From positions 3,444,046 to 3,508,045 of the forward strand of contig CM033393.1 in the NCBI GenBank assembly GCA_019426215.1: a DNA stretch of 64,000 nt, in the 5' to 3' direction. Within the stretch, counting starts at the first letter, position 1; every line of letters starts with the position of its first letter. Of this stretch, positions 23,275 to 34,981 are shown one piece after another. The notes beneath the pieces were generated by a model. That model was given only the letters and a program-made list of their open reading frames with translations. It was not told the DNA's origin and searched no databases. The translations under genes and the position numbers were made by a program. Source of the DNA: Buddleja alternifolia. Its lineage: Eukaryota > Streptophyta > Magnoliopsida > Lamiales > Scrophulariaceae.

Positions 23275-23633
23275 TGTTATGAATCTTGATTCATGCACAA
23301 TGGAAATAAAAATAGATCAGGATTCCCAAATGAATCACTTTTGGGTTTCAATGATTTTATAAAATAAAAAGGTGAAATTGAATTTCATCGATTTACTAAC
23401 CTTTTGTAGAATTCGAAGTCATGATCTGCACGGTAGCAACAATCCTAGGTCCTTGCCTCGAGATATCACGCCAAAAAAAGAGTCGAAGAAAAATCCACCT
23501 CCTCTGGCTCAATAAAGGTCGACAGCTATAGCAGAGGGGGAGACAAAAAAAAATTTCTTCTTTTCTTTGTTGTTAAGTTTATTATGAGAGTTTTAGATTT
23601 TTCCAACTAGGTATTGTGTATTTATATGGGATG
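23275..23633 (-). mobile_element. Truncated copia LTR family A, minus orientation
   Basis: The last ~360 bp of an LTR read on the minus strand, ending ATTCATAACA at 23284-23275 before the primer-binding site. It matches the leader portion of the palindrome's left arm (7837-8130): GAATTCGAAG, GATATCACGCC, AATCCACCT, CTCAATAAAG and AACT[GA]GGTATTGTG. It stops at 23633, where a plus-oriented LTR starts. Confidence 0.75.
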
Positions 23634-25283
23634 TGTTAGGTATGTGCCCTCGATGCCAACAAGGAGTTAGAACTTATAGGGCATTGATTTATATTGTACA
23701 AATCAACTAAGGCATTTGTTTTGTTCATATCAATCTTGATGGTATCAATATAAGTATTGAACAAATAAGCCCTGAGTAATCAAGAGGGGGCTTCTACTCC
23801 TCATGGTTCAAGGAGAACGACACTAGAAGTATCGGTTCCTTATTTACCTAAACTAGAGTTTGCAAATCGAAGAGTCTTAATTAGGCATTAAGACCAGACT
23901 TGTATGACGCAAGTTTTGACAAGGAGTGTTAGTAGCTCACTTTGAAAGGTGGGAGCTTTGTCATAGATATATCAATGGAATAGATATATTTAAACATGGC
24001 TCGCCGTAATGCAATCACATGGGTAATTACTCTTGAACTGATGATTGAATTAATGGTCACGACAGTGTGCGTGAACCTTAGACCTAAAGATTCACGAAGA
24101 TTAGACTTGTGACGCTGAACGAGTTATTAGAGTAGTTAGATCTAATTCACCCTTTGGTGAGTTCAACCTCGAAGTGCAGTTTAGATGGACAAGTGGCAAT
24201 TGTTTGGTGATTGCAATATGAGATTCACTGTCTCGGGTAGTAACGAATTAACGTCCTGAGCGATCTTAGGTAAATGAAATTATAAGTCTTTTGCTAAAGA
24301 AGGAGAATTAACTTCTGTATAGTACATTTCAGTAATTTCATCTTACTATGATTCATAAAGCACAACATCGAGTCTTATGAGTTTGACATAAACCCTGACT
24401 CTCACTCGATTGAGATATTACAGTGAAGAGTTTATACTCACATTGTGTCTTTGACCTAAAGGTTTGTATATGATCTATTAGATTTGATCTCAATTGAGTT
24501 TCGATAAGAGTTCACGAGACTAGTTAGGTGACACTCACATCCTTGGTCTCCTCCCAATGCCAATTGAGACGAACCTGGAGAGTCGTGTTTTCAAGGAATT
24601 ATGCGGAGAAATTCTTTTGCTGTCAAATAACATAAATTCGGTAATTTGTCATTTGATGAACAAATTAATTTATTTGATTAATTAGAATAATAAAAATAAA
24701 TTCATAATAAATAATTAGATGTATTTATTATGGTCATCTTATTCTAAATTATTAATTAGATTATTTAATTTTGATGATTATTAATTAATATCATATTTTA
24801 ATTATGTTGAACTTAATTAATAATTAGACTAAGTTGAAAGTCAACTTAGCCCAATTTGGGACGTGGTAGGCATGTCCAAGGGAATTTGATGGGCTCATGG
24901 AATTAATTAATTTCAAGTCCATCACTCCTTATATATACCTACCTACCTAGATGAAAAAATCTAAGTCACTCATAATTAACTTGACAGCCATAAAAGAAGA
25001 AGAGAAAAATTATCTCCCCCTTCCCTTATAGCCGCCACACTCTTGGAGTGTAGAGGAGATGGATTTTCTTCAAGTCTTATTCCGGCGTGATATCTAAAAG
25101 CAGGAGTCCCGGAGATTGGTACTGTGTAAACGCTAGATCAAGAAATGAATCACGCTTCGATAATGGTAAATCACTGTATTCTTGTTTTTGTTTATATAAA
25201 ATTATTAAATGCCATAAAGTGATCCGACTTTAAGAATCCATGATGTTAATGTTTCCGCTGCGCATTTGATCGGATTCCTAACA
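23634..25283 (+). mobile_element. Complete copia LTR family A
   Basis: Starts TGTTAGGTATGTGCC and ends GATCGGATTCCTAACA. The termini form a TGTTAGG...CCTAACA inverted repeat, and the length is 1650 bp. A probable promoter (TATATATAC at about 24932) precedes a transcribed leader starting near 24960. It is followed by a primer-binding site. It is the reference copy for the damaged LTRs at 4975, 7837, 9275 and 23275. Confidence 0.85.
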
Positions 25284-25297
25284 TTGCTATCAGAGTC
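25284..25297 (+). promoter_or_regulatory. Primer-binding site (initiator Met tRNA type)
   Basis: TTGCTATCAGAGTC directly follows the LTR end. It differs by a few bases from the usual TGGTATCAGAGC. Confidence 0.75.
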
Positions 25298-26142
25298 ATC
25301 TTTAATAGTTTTATGCATTTTTTATTATATTGGCATATTTAATTTTGAATTAAATCTGATTGTTCTTTGTAATTTTGAATCAAAGAATTTATGTGAAAAT
25401 CTGGAATAATTTATTGAATGGATCTGGGCAAATTAGATTGGATCTGAAAATTGATCTTGAATCAATGTTTGTAAGTTTCTGTGCAACACAGCACCTTCAA
25501 GGCGGGTGCAAACAAATTCTATTGCGGTGACATGGGAGGCAATGTTGGACGCACCGCCATGTCTCGATAAGGGCGGCGGTAAACGCGCCTCTCTACGTTG
25601 CCTTGGACGACGCTGATACGGCCGGAAACATAACAGTTCGAGGCCATGAAAACCGACGCTAGTGTGAGCTGAACACGCCACTAAAATCTGCTAAAGATGG
25701 TCGCTCAGCGGATGGCGAAGTCATTCGACGGAGAAGACACCATCGTGCGAAGCTAAGAGATGCACTGGAACCGCCGGTAGGAATGGTTTTGCCGGCAATT
25801 TCCGATTCGCCATTTTTCGTCAATGTGAAAACGACGCAAGAAGCGCCGCCATGTGCGTCTCTCGAGCGTCCAGGTAACGGCGAAGAATTGCGGCACTGGG
25901 AGCCGTCGCCATCACCGTCGATTTCACAACAAATCGTTCGGCGCCACAGTGACGGCGCAAGAACCCAACATCTTTAAATTTATAGGTATACTTGGCCCAA
26001 CGAGAATATTCTCAAGCTGGGCTGGGCCCAGCGGGAATATTCTCAAGCTGGGCTTGCAAGAGTTGTATGAGGTGTGTTGGGTATTGGGTTTAAAACAACA
26101 CATTTGTACCCAACTCGTGTATTTAATTGGCCCCTTCTTGCC

Positions 26143-26363
26143 AATGATGCCTAGTTTAGTTGATTAAGGTTGAGCCCATAACCAAGAAGTTGTGAGTTCG
26201 ACTCTCACTGATATATGTGGGTGTTCTCTCTACTTAGATGGTAGTTAGTTTGTAATAGTTTATAATTTATGATTGTATTTACTAATGATGCTTACTTGTA
26301 ATAGATTCTCTTGTAATTAATATAATATGATGTTATAATCGCTTCTATTAAAAAAAAATAAAA
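26143..26363 (+). mobile_element. tRNA-derived SINE with target duplication
   Basis: A 221-bp insertion flanked by 17-bp near-identical repeats, ATTGGCCCCTTCTTGCC (26126-26142) and ATTGGCCCCGTCTTTCC (26364-26380). It has a polymerase III A-box-like TAGTTTAGTTGATTAAGG (26152-26169), a B-box GAGTTCGACTC (26194-26204), and an A-rich 3' tail (26350-26363). The tRNA-like head, box spacing of about 30 nt, A tail and duplications together identify a SINE. The source tRNA and family name are not determined. Confidence 0.85.
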
Positions 26364-26379
26364 ATTGGCCCCGTCTTTC

Positions 26380-27110
26380 CTAAATTCTCAATTTCAAATT
26401 GGATTTAATTGTATGGATAAAATTTGATTTAATCCACATACCAATGTGAAATTAGACAATTTTGATTAAATTGGAATTAATTAATAGATCATAATTAAAT
26501 TTAATTTAATTTTGTTGTTATTAAATTAGATTTAATTTGTTACAATTAAATTATTTTTAATCTGGCTAATTTAGGTTTTACTTTATTTCAATTGAATTGG
26601 ATTTAGTTGAGATAATAAAAGATTTAATTATTCCCTAAAGATTAAATTATGTTTGAATTTATGATTAAAATTAAATTTGATTTAATTCAACTTTGATTAA
26701 GAAGGACTTGGTCTTTCCATCTAAATTCAATTCAATTTGGTTATGATGTATCTAAGTTGTGGAATTAGTCATAAATGATAAAATTAGATTTAATCTCCTC
26801 ATTTAATTTAATCTCTCTATAATTATATTTGATCTAATTATACGAGTAAATTGGATTTAATTTACCCATGGTAATTAAATGGGATTTAATTACACTTTGA
26901 TTAAATTAGATTTAATGCTTCCATCAAAATTAAGATTGAATTTAATTTTGTCATAATTAAATTGGATTTAATTCGCCTTTTGATTAAATTAGAGTTAATC
27001 CTCCAATCAAAATTAAGATTGGATTTAATTTTGTCATAATTAAATTAGGGTTTAATTGTGTGTAAATCGAAATTTGGTTTTAATTTACTCTATTACCAAC
27101 AAAATCTTAA
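26380..27110. repeat. Degenerate short tandem repeats (ATTAAATTGGATTTAATT-like)
   Basis: Many variants of [AG]ATTAAATT[GA]GATTTAATT follow one another, alternating with TTTGATTAAA and CATAATTAAA. The low-complexity array has no coding potential. It looks like an amplified spacer of the copia internal region. Confidence 0.7.
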
Positions 27111-28559
27111 ATAGTTTATTTAAAATGCTTTGAGGCGTTTATTGTGGGATGCCTTCCATGGAGACTAGGGTTTTTTGCTTTGAGTTTTATCTAGGTTGTA
27201 TCGGGCCGGAGTTTTGAGCCCCCCAATTTGTATCTTATTTTCATAGATATCTGTCTAAGATGTTTTCTATGTAATAAATAGATTAGGGCCTTGGAGGTAG
27301 AAGATCTACTTGGAGCCAGGAGCCATGAAGTTAGATATTAGATGAAGATCTTTTAGGCCCCCTAACCCTTAATTGGGTCTTTGCCTCGACCCAATTTAGT
27401 AGAAGTACATGAAAACCATGTGTGGTATATTAGTTAGGCATTTTCTGCTTCATTACTTTATATCCATATCTGCATGTAAAAAATTAATATGCAAAGTGAG
27501 ATCTTAATTAAAACAATCGAAATTCTTCCAATCTTTAAATACTGAATTTTTGAAAGGGGAATTGGATGTCCCGGCTCTCCATCAAACTTATGAAAGATAA
27601 ATTCATATCTAAAATGCATAATTTCTTCCTAGTAAGTGGGGCTTATGCACTAAGGTATGTATTTAAATTTCATAAATGCATTAGATGCCTTCGGTCAAAG
27701 CAAATTTCACCACATATATCGACAAAGGGTTGCAAGGTGGAATTCAACTGTTAGATTGATAGGAGTTGATGGGCCCAAGTTCAGATAGATCACAACCTAT
27801 ATATTGACAGAGGGTTGCGATCTCGTCATCTATGAGCCAAATGAGATTGAATCGTCTATTAGTCGAGGCTGGCAAGGACTGCCACTTTGATAAATTTAGT
27901 GAGCCATGTATTGTCAGAGGGTTGCAACTTGCCGGATTTATTAAAGAACTCAATCACCCACTACGAAATAAGTGCAACGAGATTTTCAATTATTGTAGTG
28001 GGAGTGCAATGTTTCGAAAAATATAGTGGGAGCCAAGTGAAGATTAAAGTCCTAATTTCACTTGATGCAATATAATTATCTAATTGAATCTTGGCTTACT
28101 TTCTGAATTGTTATTGTCTCTCTTGTTAGACAAATAACCCATTATTATTTAAGTTCGAGAAAATTGTCATCATTGACCCAACTTCTTTTACTGACTTTGA
28201 AACTTGAGAATAGTTCTCAATTAAGAGTCATAAAGTTGCATGCTTGAGGCAAGCATCACTCATGCCCCAAGGAGGGGCGATGAGTAGGGTTTTTGAAAGA
28301 GGCGCATAAGATATAGAATTTTAAATTTTAGAAACTAATATTCTATGATCGTTTTTCTCACTTCTTGGATTCAAGATCCCGGAAATGGTACTCATATTTA
28401 GAATTTTGAATGGAGATCTAGAAGGAAGTAGAGATGTGGAATAATAAGAAATGATCTACATTGAAACCAGACATAGTGTCGGTAGTGTCAACATAGGATT
28501 CACTTCTGTTGTTTTAATTCTGGACGTGTCACAGCCGAAGATGATTGTCTTGTTTTACC

Positions 28560-30190
28560 GAATAAATGTTGACCTTGGACTGGTCAGGAAACATATTTTT
28601 TTGAGAAATTTTTTGGTATTAACTTACATGATATTTATTTTTGAAATAATTGTAAGGACAACACATCATCGTTGAATTGTTTGAACAATTCAAATGTCTG
28701 GAATAAGTGTACTGTGAACACAAACTAGAGAACGTAATATTGATTGGCACCTAAAATTCGATCATACATATGAGAGCATAAGATCCACAAGTTAGGAGAA
28801 ACATGGGAACACAAGCCCGTTGGGATTAGATCACTATCTAAACGTTGGAATCTTATCTCATATGTAGAGAGGTCGAACCCCTCTTCATCGAGAACATGTT
28901 TACAGGGCAATCAAGTTTTAAAATTTGATTTGTATTGATTCTAGAGGGCATCATATAATGATACTGCGGTTAGATCGATATGGGAAATATTTAAATATAT
29001 GATCGATAGAGCCAATTCATTCTTAGGAGAATGTGACATGGCTTCACAGCTAACACTTCCAGTAATTCCACAGTTGAATAAGGCAATAAGTATGAAGTAA
29101 CGAAGCACTGTTAGACATGATTCCTTCTATAAGAAATTGCCCAATTCTATGTGGTCATGAGTTGCTCATATGAGCATAAGAAGTCCCTCCAAATTCATTC
29201 CTAAGACGTCATATTAGATATGACATAAGAGGAAGCCCAATGTTCACACGAAAAGATATGGGGATGCCTAGTCTACGTTGAAAAGACAAAGATAGAAAAA
29301 TTGGAGGTTAGATTCCTAAAAAGAGGACGCTTTGGTTATCCCGAGTAAATCTAAGGGATAACCCTTCTACCTATGTAATGATCGAAAGATCACTATGGTC
29401 TTAGAGGCTCTATGTTCTTACAGGATCACTCTCTCAAGGAAGATTTCCTAGGAGAGATGGTAGAAAGGTTGTTCTGTAAAGAACAAAAACGAAACTCTTT
29501 TGGAAACTACAGTTTAAGAAATTCAAATCAAACCCGCTATGACACACATCACCAACGAATTGGTCTGATAGAGCATCCCACCACCTAAGAGGATATGATT
29601 GTATGTTGTAGTAGAGGAAAACCAAGGATATGAGGGAAAACCAAGGATATGATCCCTCTATAAATGATAAATTGATAGTGAGTATAGAATCTGCGAGATG
29701 GTGTAAGACTGTTAAAAGCAAAGATGGATTGTATCAAGTCTAGAACCTAGTAGATCACTTTGATGATATTGTACCAGTCATTGGCAAATGCATCTGCAAG
29801 AAGGATGACTGATTACAATGACATGGCAAGAGTGACGGGAAAAAGGGTATAGTCATAAAAACGGCTTTGACTATGAGGAAAACCCTTTTCCCTTACCATG
29901 ACAATAATCCATTGAAATCTTGCTTTCGACAGTGACACATCTGGATTATGGAATCCAACATACAAATGTGAAGACCCGTTCATCAATGGATTCCTCTAGG
30001 AGGAGATCTATCGTGAACAACCCAAAGGGTTCACATCTTAAACCAATTTTGAAAAGGTCTATGAACTAAGTCTATTTATGGATCTAAATGGCGTCTTGCA
30101 ACATCCAATATTTTCGCCTCCTAATTTCATTGAGACTACATCAAGAGTTATGATTCTCGTCAACTAGATTTCGTAATTTATTCGATCCTA
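28560..30190 (+). pseudogene. Old copia pol remnant, second copy
   Basis: Parallel to 20347-21545 but extends further into reverse transcriptase: VYELSLFMDLNGVLQ-like sequence near 30055-30105 corresponds to the KVYKLKKSIYGLKQA-type RT motif. Stops and frameshifts are frequent. It contains a small internal duplication (GGAAAACCAAGGATATGA twice, 29615-29655). No product is possible. Confidence 0.7.
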
Positions 30191-30348
30191 GCGATGCGTG
30201 CATGATCCTAAATATTTACTTCGTGCTTGTATAGCCAAAACTATACTCTAACTATATGTGAAATCGGCTAGTAGTATTTACAAGTCCTTGTAGATTAGTT
30301 TATGTATGGTATGATCTAAGGCATATATGAAATAAGTTTGTTTGTTAG

Positions 30349-30350
<2 letters not shown>

Positions 30351-30385
<35 letters not shown>

Positions 30386-30424
30386 TGTGTGTGTGTGTGT
30401 GTGTATATATAAATTTATATATAT
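30351..30424. repeat. (TA)n(GT)n compound microsatellite
   Basis: A run of about 16 AT repeats is followed by about 10 GT repeats and then TATATATAAATTTATATATATAAAT. The alternating purine-pyrimidine sequence can adopt Z-DNA or cruciform structures. Slippage here would make length variable. Confidence 0.9.
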
Positions 30425-30459
30425 AAATAGATGAGAGTTGAAGACAAAGGTAGGTGGAA

Positions 30460-33258
30460 AGCTTAGAATATAACACCTCCTACTTCTAATTTGAATGTGG
30501 CAAAAGAGGAAAAAAATGACAACATGCATCCTTCATCCTCACCTTAGTACCTTGTCGGTCAACTAGCATATAACCTTCACCCTTTTCTTAATCATTTCAA
30601 GAAAAGAACATCTCAAACTCATATATCAGCCCTATTTAAAAAATGAGATTACCACCATGCATTCCTGGACTTGATATGGTATTGGGAAGTCTTAAGTATT
30701 AGAGAATAGCTGAGGAAAAAGAAAAAACGAATCCTGTGCAGTGTTGAGGATTTGACGATTTAAAAGGTCAAGTGATACCCAAATTGATCGTGGCTGGTGT
30801 TGATTTCTTCCTAATAAGTAGATGAAAACGCTGATGGTTTTTGATATTTCCCAGTACTTCGGAGTTGATCACAAAGTCCATCGAACCGAGGCACATCTGC
30901 ACAAAGCCAAAATCTGCTACTAGGAAAGTTTTTGGCTAGCTTTAGATTGGAACTGGATTCCTTCACCTACATCAGTGATAGGTAGTGATTTCACACACCA
31001 GTAGAGACCTATTAATATTATATATTGTTGATTTGTTGCCTTGGTAATTAGATTCTTGCATACAAGTCATGAGTAAGTGTTCTAGAATTACAGTTTCTGA
31101 AGATGATTTTAGGGCTATGTTTATGTGACGAAATGAGCGAACTTATTTATGTTAAATTTTCGGTATACCCTTGTATTCATTATGAACGTATCTGCAAAAT
31201 TTGGTAAAGATTGGAGGTTTTTGGTATTTTCTAAAATTATTTGAATGAAGTTGTCAGCATGTCTGGCGGGATTTAAGAAAGTTACTATTTTCTGTTTTAA
31301 GCTTAATTAGCACACTTAGAGTTTTTATTTAACTTCTAAACTTTTACTGTAACATTATAATTATGTTGAAAACGTTTCCTAAAAATTTGGGCCTTATTGG
31401 ATTGACAAAGGATTTTATAAAAATCTTTGATTGAAACTACCGGGCTGTTCATCGGGTTTAAGAAAAGTTTATGTTTTCAACTTAACTGTCATATTTAAAA
31501 ATTTTATTTCATTTTGAAACTTTTACTATAAATTTATATATGTGTTTTAAGTGGTTTCACAAAATATGGGAATTTTTCAAGGAACAAAGAATGTTATAAA
31601 ATTGTTTGGAACTAAAGTCTATTTCTGAAAACGTTCCAGATACAGCCATAGTTTGGCGAGTGAATCACCCACTTAAATTACTCAACTTGATTCCCTTGTT
31701 GCTGTAAAATATTAGAGAAAATCATACTCCAAGAATTTATGAGGATTTTCATAGTGAAACTGCGCACAAGCATATGTATCTTGCTTGCAACCTTTTTGAA
31801 CTAAATTGCCATGTCTAGGTACTACTATATGTATAGTAGAACTTACGAGTTTTGGTTAGGTTATAAAGTATCATAGTTCAAAGGTATGATGATGTGTTTG
31901 AATAGCAGGATATATCAGGGGTTCAAACGACAGACGAGACTACAACGCCAAGTAGTAACTACGAGGGTTTCTCTTTTCCTTCAAAACACTTTAATTGCTT
32001 CACCTACTTGTGATTGTCTTGTTTTGTTCTACAAATATCTGATCGGTATCTTGATGATTGGTTTGTGAGGATTGTTAATTCCTAAATATTCTGTTCGGCT
32101 CAATATCTTGTTATCCTCGATGATCATTCCTTTTGCGTTTATGGTATACCTCTTCATTGAAATGGTATTTGGTCTAGTCGGTGTCAAGTCTCTTGAGTTT
32201 TATCGTACCAATATTGGCTTTTTGTCCTTCGAAACTCGTTGAGACCATTGTACTTTTTGGCTTTACTCCATCGGATAAGAGAGTAATTTCTATACAGGGC
32301 AAAGTGCTACGCGATGGTGGGAACCACCTCTTGAACCCGTAGGAGCCACCTCTAGAGTCCCGATGCCCGGAATCCATCAGCGATGTGTCTCTTTTCTTGA
32401 TTTAAATTTTTTGATTCTTAAAGACAGAGTCGAGGGAGCTAAGTGCAACACCGTGGTAGACACCTCTCAAGGCTTCGGCTCAAAGTGCTACACGGTGGGA
32501 GCCACCTCTAGTGTCTCGACACCTATAGATCAGTGAAGGGAGCTAAGTGCTATACGGGACAAAGTGCTACGCGACGGCAAAAGCCACTTCTTGAACCCGT
32601 AGGAGCCATCTCTAGAGTTCTGACACTTCAAACCATATGGTATGTATTGAAAGGTGTGAAGTGTCCCGCTAGTATGGGACAGTAGAGAGACAGAGCACAA
32701 TCGTTTGACATGAGTTCTAAAGTACGTGAGTTGTTCTCTTCATTCTTAATTAGTTTCAATACTAGATTGTTCGCCCTTCTGATATCTTGATTGATTCATT
32801 TACTTGCCTCTGTATATGCTTGTTATGTTCTAATTCCTCTGCAGATTCCACTTCAAAGAGAAAAGGTAAAGCAAACCGTTAGCCTACCTCATTGAGTCAT
32901 TCGGACTCACCCTTCCTTCTTTCTTTCTTTTCAGATAAGCTTAGTATGTCGGATACAAAGGGAGAAATGAGGAGTAAAGAAAACATTGGTTCATTGCTAT
33001 TTGAGGGAGTTTTGTTTTGTGATGTATCATTGGGTATGTATATGTATTTTCTTGGAGACCTTTGATTGGGAGTTGTTATTGAACTATGTACGACTTATGA
33101 AGGAGGTATTGTTGGTTTAATTGGAATGTACCAGTTTAGTTTTAATAGATGACATATTGGTATAGTTCTGACGCTTAGCGCTGGCTCGAGAAAGAAAGAT
33201 CTCCTGGATCGAGCTAGCATAGTGGTATGGCGGGGCACCCTGGTCGGTGGGTGCTACA
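30460..33258 (+). mobile_element. Ty3/gypsy-type LTR (5' boundary uncertain)
   Basis: A long non-coding stretch ends GGTGGGTGCTACA at 33258 and is followed by a primer-binding site. Its content (repeated AAACTTTTACTGTAA / AAACTTTTACTATAA blocks, an inner GTGCTACACGGTGGGAGCC repeat block, and GGGGCACCCTGGTCGGTGGG near the end) resembles chromovirus-type gypsy LTRs. No gypsy protease, RT or integrase is recognisable downstream, so this is a solo LTR or a truncated element. I could not fix the 5' end; 30460 is where the preceding copia remnant and microsatellite stop. Confidence 0.55.
32290..32640. repeat. Repeat block inside gypsy LTR
   Basis: Three imperfect copies of a unit built on AAGTGCTACACGGTGGGAGC, CCACCTCTAG and TCCCGA or CTCGACA lie at about 32297-32365, 32485-32522 and 32555-32625. 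The first and third share GGGCAAAGTGCTACGCGA and TTGAACCCGTAGGAGCCA. Confidence 0.75.
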
Positions 33259-33263
33259 GTTGG

Positions 33264-33275
33264 TGGTATCAAAGC
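33264..33275 (+). promoter_or_regulatory. Gypsy primer-binding site
   Basis: TGGTATCAAAGC lies 5 bp after the LTR end, one mismatch from TGGTATCAGAGC, the initiator Met tRNA complement. Confidence 0.75.
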
Positions 33276-34981
33276 TTGGGTTAGTACCCGAGCTATACTA
33301 AGATAAGATCTTTGGATTGTAGTATGGGGTTATGATCAATTGAACTTAAAAGATGAAGTTTTGAAGATGTATAATGTTGGAGGACAAGATTATATATATA
33401 AATAGGAAGGTGAAGTAAGGGGGATCTAAGATAAGAAAGTCATATCAAAGACTTATGTGGAGGACGATGTGAAGCGATCATTGGTACATAGTACTTCTTT
33501 AGCATCACCAACTTATGCGCTCGGAAAAATTGCATCTCCTGATCAATAATATTAGTAGGTTAGTATTTAAATTGTGGTAGATCACTGTTGGGATGGCCAG
33601 CCAACATGTGATTCATTACAATTATAGTACTGATTGTAGAATTGAACCTAAGTTGAGAATTGGAAATATGTTATCCTTCCTATGGGGTGAAAGAAATTTT
33701 CAAAAGGTTTCATAAGGCAAGTGGTAACTACGAGTCAAACTGAGTATGTCCTTAGTTTATTGATACTTACCATTATTGAGACTTTAATTCAAATGGAATT
33801 ACTTGAAGCTATTTATTGAAAGTTTTCTAAGTTCTAATCTCATTGTAGCTTTCTAAGAGTTAATTCCATCTTGTTATTATTGGCATTTGAAGCATTTTGT
33901 TTCTCCAAAGTAATAATTATTTAGGCGAAAACCTTACCATGCTTAATCTTTGAACTCCTAGTCATTCTTGCTGCTTATTGAAAGGCCTCCTTGTACTCAT
34001 TCAAACTTCATGATCCGACTAGCAGTTTGTATTACTCTTTGTTTTCAAAATCCTTACTCGTTGACATTTTTTTTTATTGACTCTTGTTCACCTCTCAAGC
34101 TCTATCTTTGATGAATGTCACTATTTTGAGTACCAAATGTAATTGTCTACGTTTATAAACCCTTCCTTTCAAGCTTCAACATTATTCAAAACCCTTTGCT
34201 CATTGCTCTCATTGGCATCTAAGGATCAATGATCCAGAGTTGAAATTTTTATGTTGTGCTCTTTGTGGAATCCCATATTGTCTTCGTAACTTTGCGATGT
34301 CTCTTGATTGGCAATCGGTACTCCTAACTAAGTCATTGTGTTTCAGATTATTGTTATTAATCAACTACCTTGTCATCGATGACATATATTCATGAACCCA
34401 TTTGATACTTGAGTTAATTCTTATAAAACTTTTATGCATCCAACATCTTTTTTCACTTAAAAAAAATAAAAAAAAAATTAAAAAAAAAATTGAAATGATG
34501 GTACCAATATTTTATCTCCTTGAATACCTTATTTTTATTTTTTCATAAGGATTCAATCATAATTGATCATCTCATCTTTGAATCCTTTTATCATCTCGTC
34601 CAATACTTGTACCCTTAACTCAAGCAATTCAACCTGATCCTTGTTGTGATCTTGATTGTCTTCATTTAACCGTTAAAGTGATTTTCTTTAAGGCTATTTC
34701 TTTTTTCGAGAATCACTTCTTCAAAATCTTGGGGACTTATGTCACAATTAGCTCTCTAGTTAATCTCTAACTCTTTTGTCCCCTACACTTCCGTCTTGAC
34801 CCTGAGAAACCTCAGCTTGTTGGAACTCACATCATTTCATCTATCGATATAATGAGAACCTGATATATTTAGAAGTTCATCACAGTGAAGATCAACCATT
34901 AATAAATTATAACAATTGTTTAAGGTTACTAAATATACTTTGGTGTGTAATATTCACGTTTTGTTTTCTTTGCTTAAATAG
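33276..34981. other. No recognisable gene
   Basis: The first part should be the leader of the gypsy element. From about 33760 on the plus strand is markedly pyrimidine-rich with many stops in all frames. There is an A-rich run at 34458-34495. It may include upstream exons of the protease gene that follows, but I see none I can support. Confidence 0.4.

Larger units (their letters stand above)
25298..28559 (+). mobile_element. Copia family A 5' internal region, no intact gag
   Basis: Follows the primer-binding site. It holds a GC-rich segment (25490-25975), the SINE at 26143-26363, a long stretch of degenerate ATTAAATTGGATTTAATT-like repeats (about 26380-27110), and blocks shared with the minus copy at 21550-22000 (27420-27740). 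The mix of short frames gives no recognisable gag or protease motif. From about 28560 it joins the pol remnant. Confidence 0.55.

Noticed and set aside
25433..25977. GC-rich open frames after the copia LTR
   Set aside because: Compositional by-product of a GC-rich leader; frames overlap on both strands and carry no gag motif.
26143..26220. tRNA gene
   Set aside because: A- and B-boxes are present, but there is no acceptor stem or anticodon loop, and the poly(A) tail and target duplication show it is a SINE.
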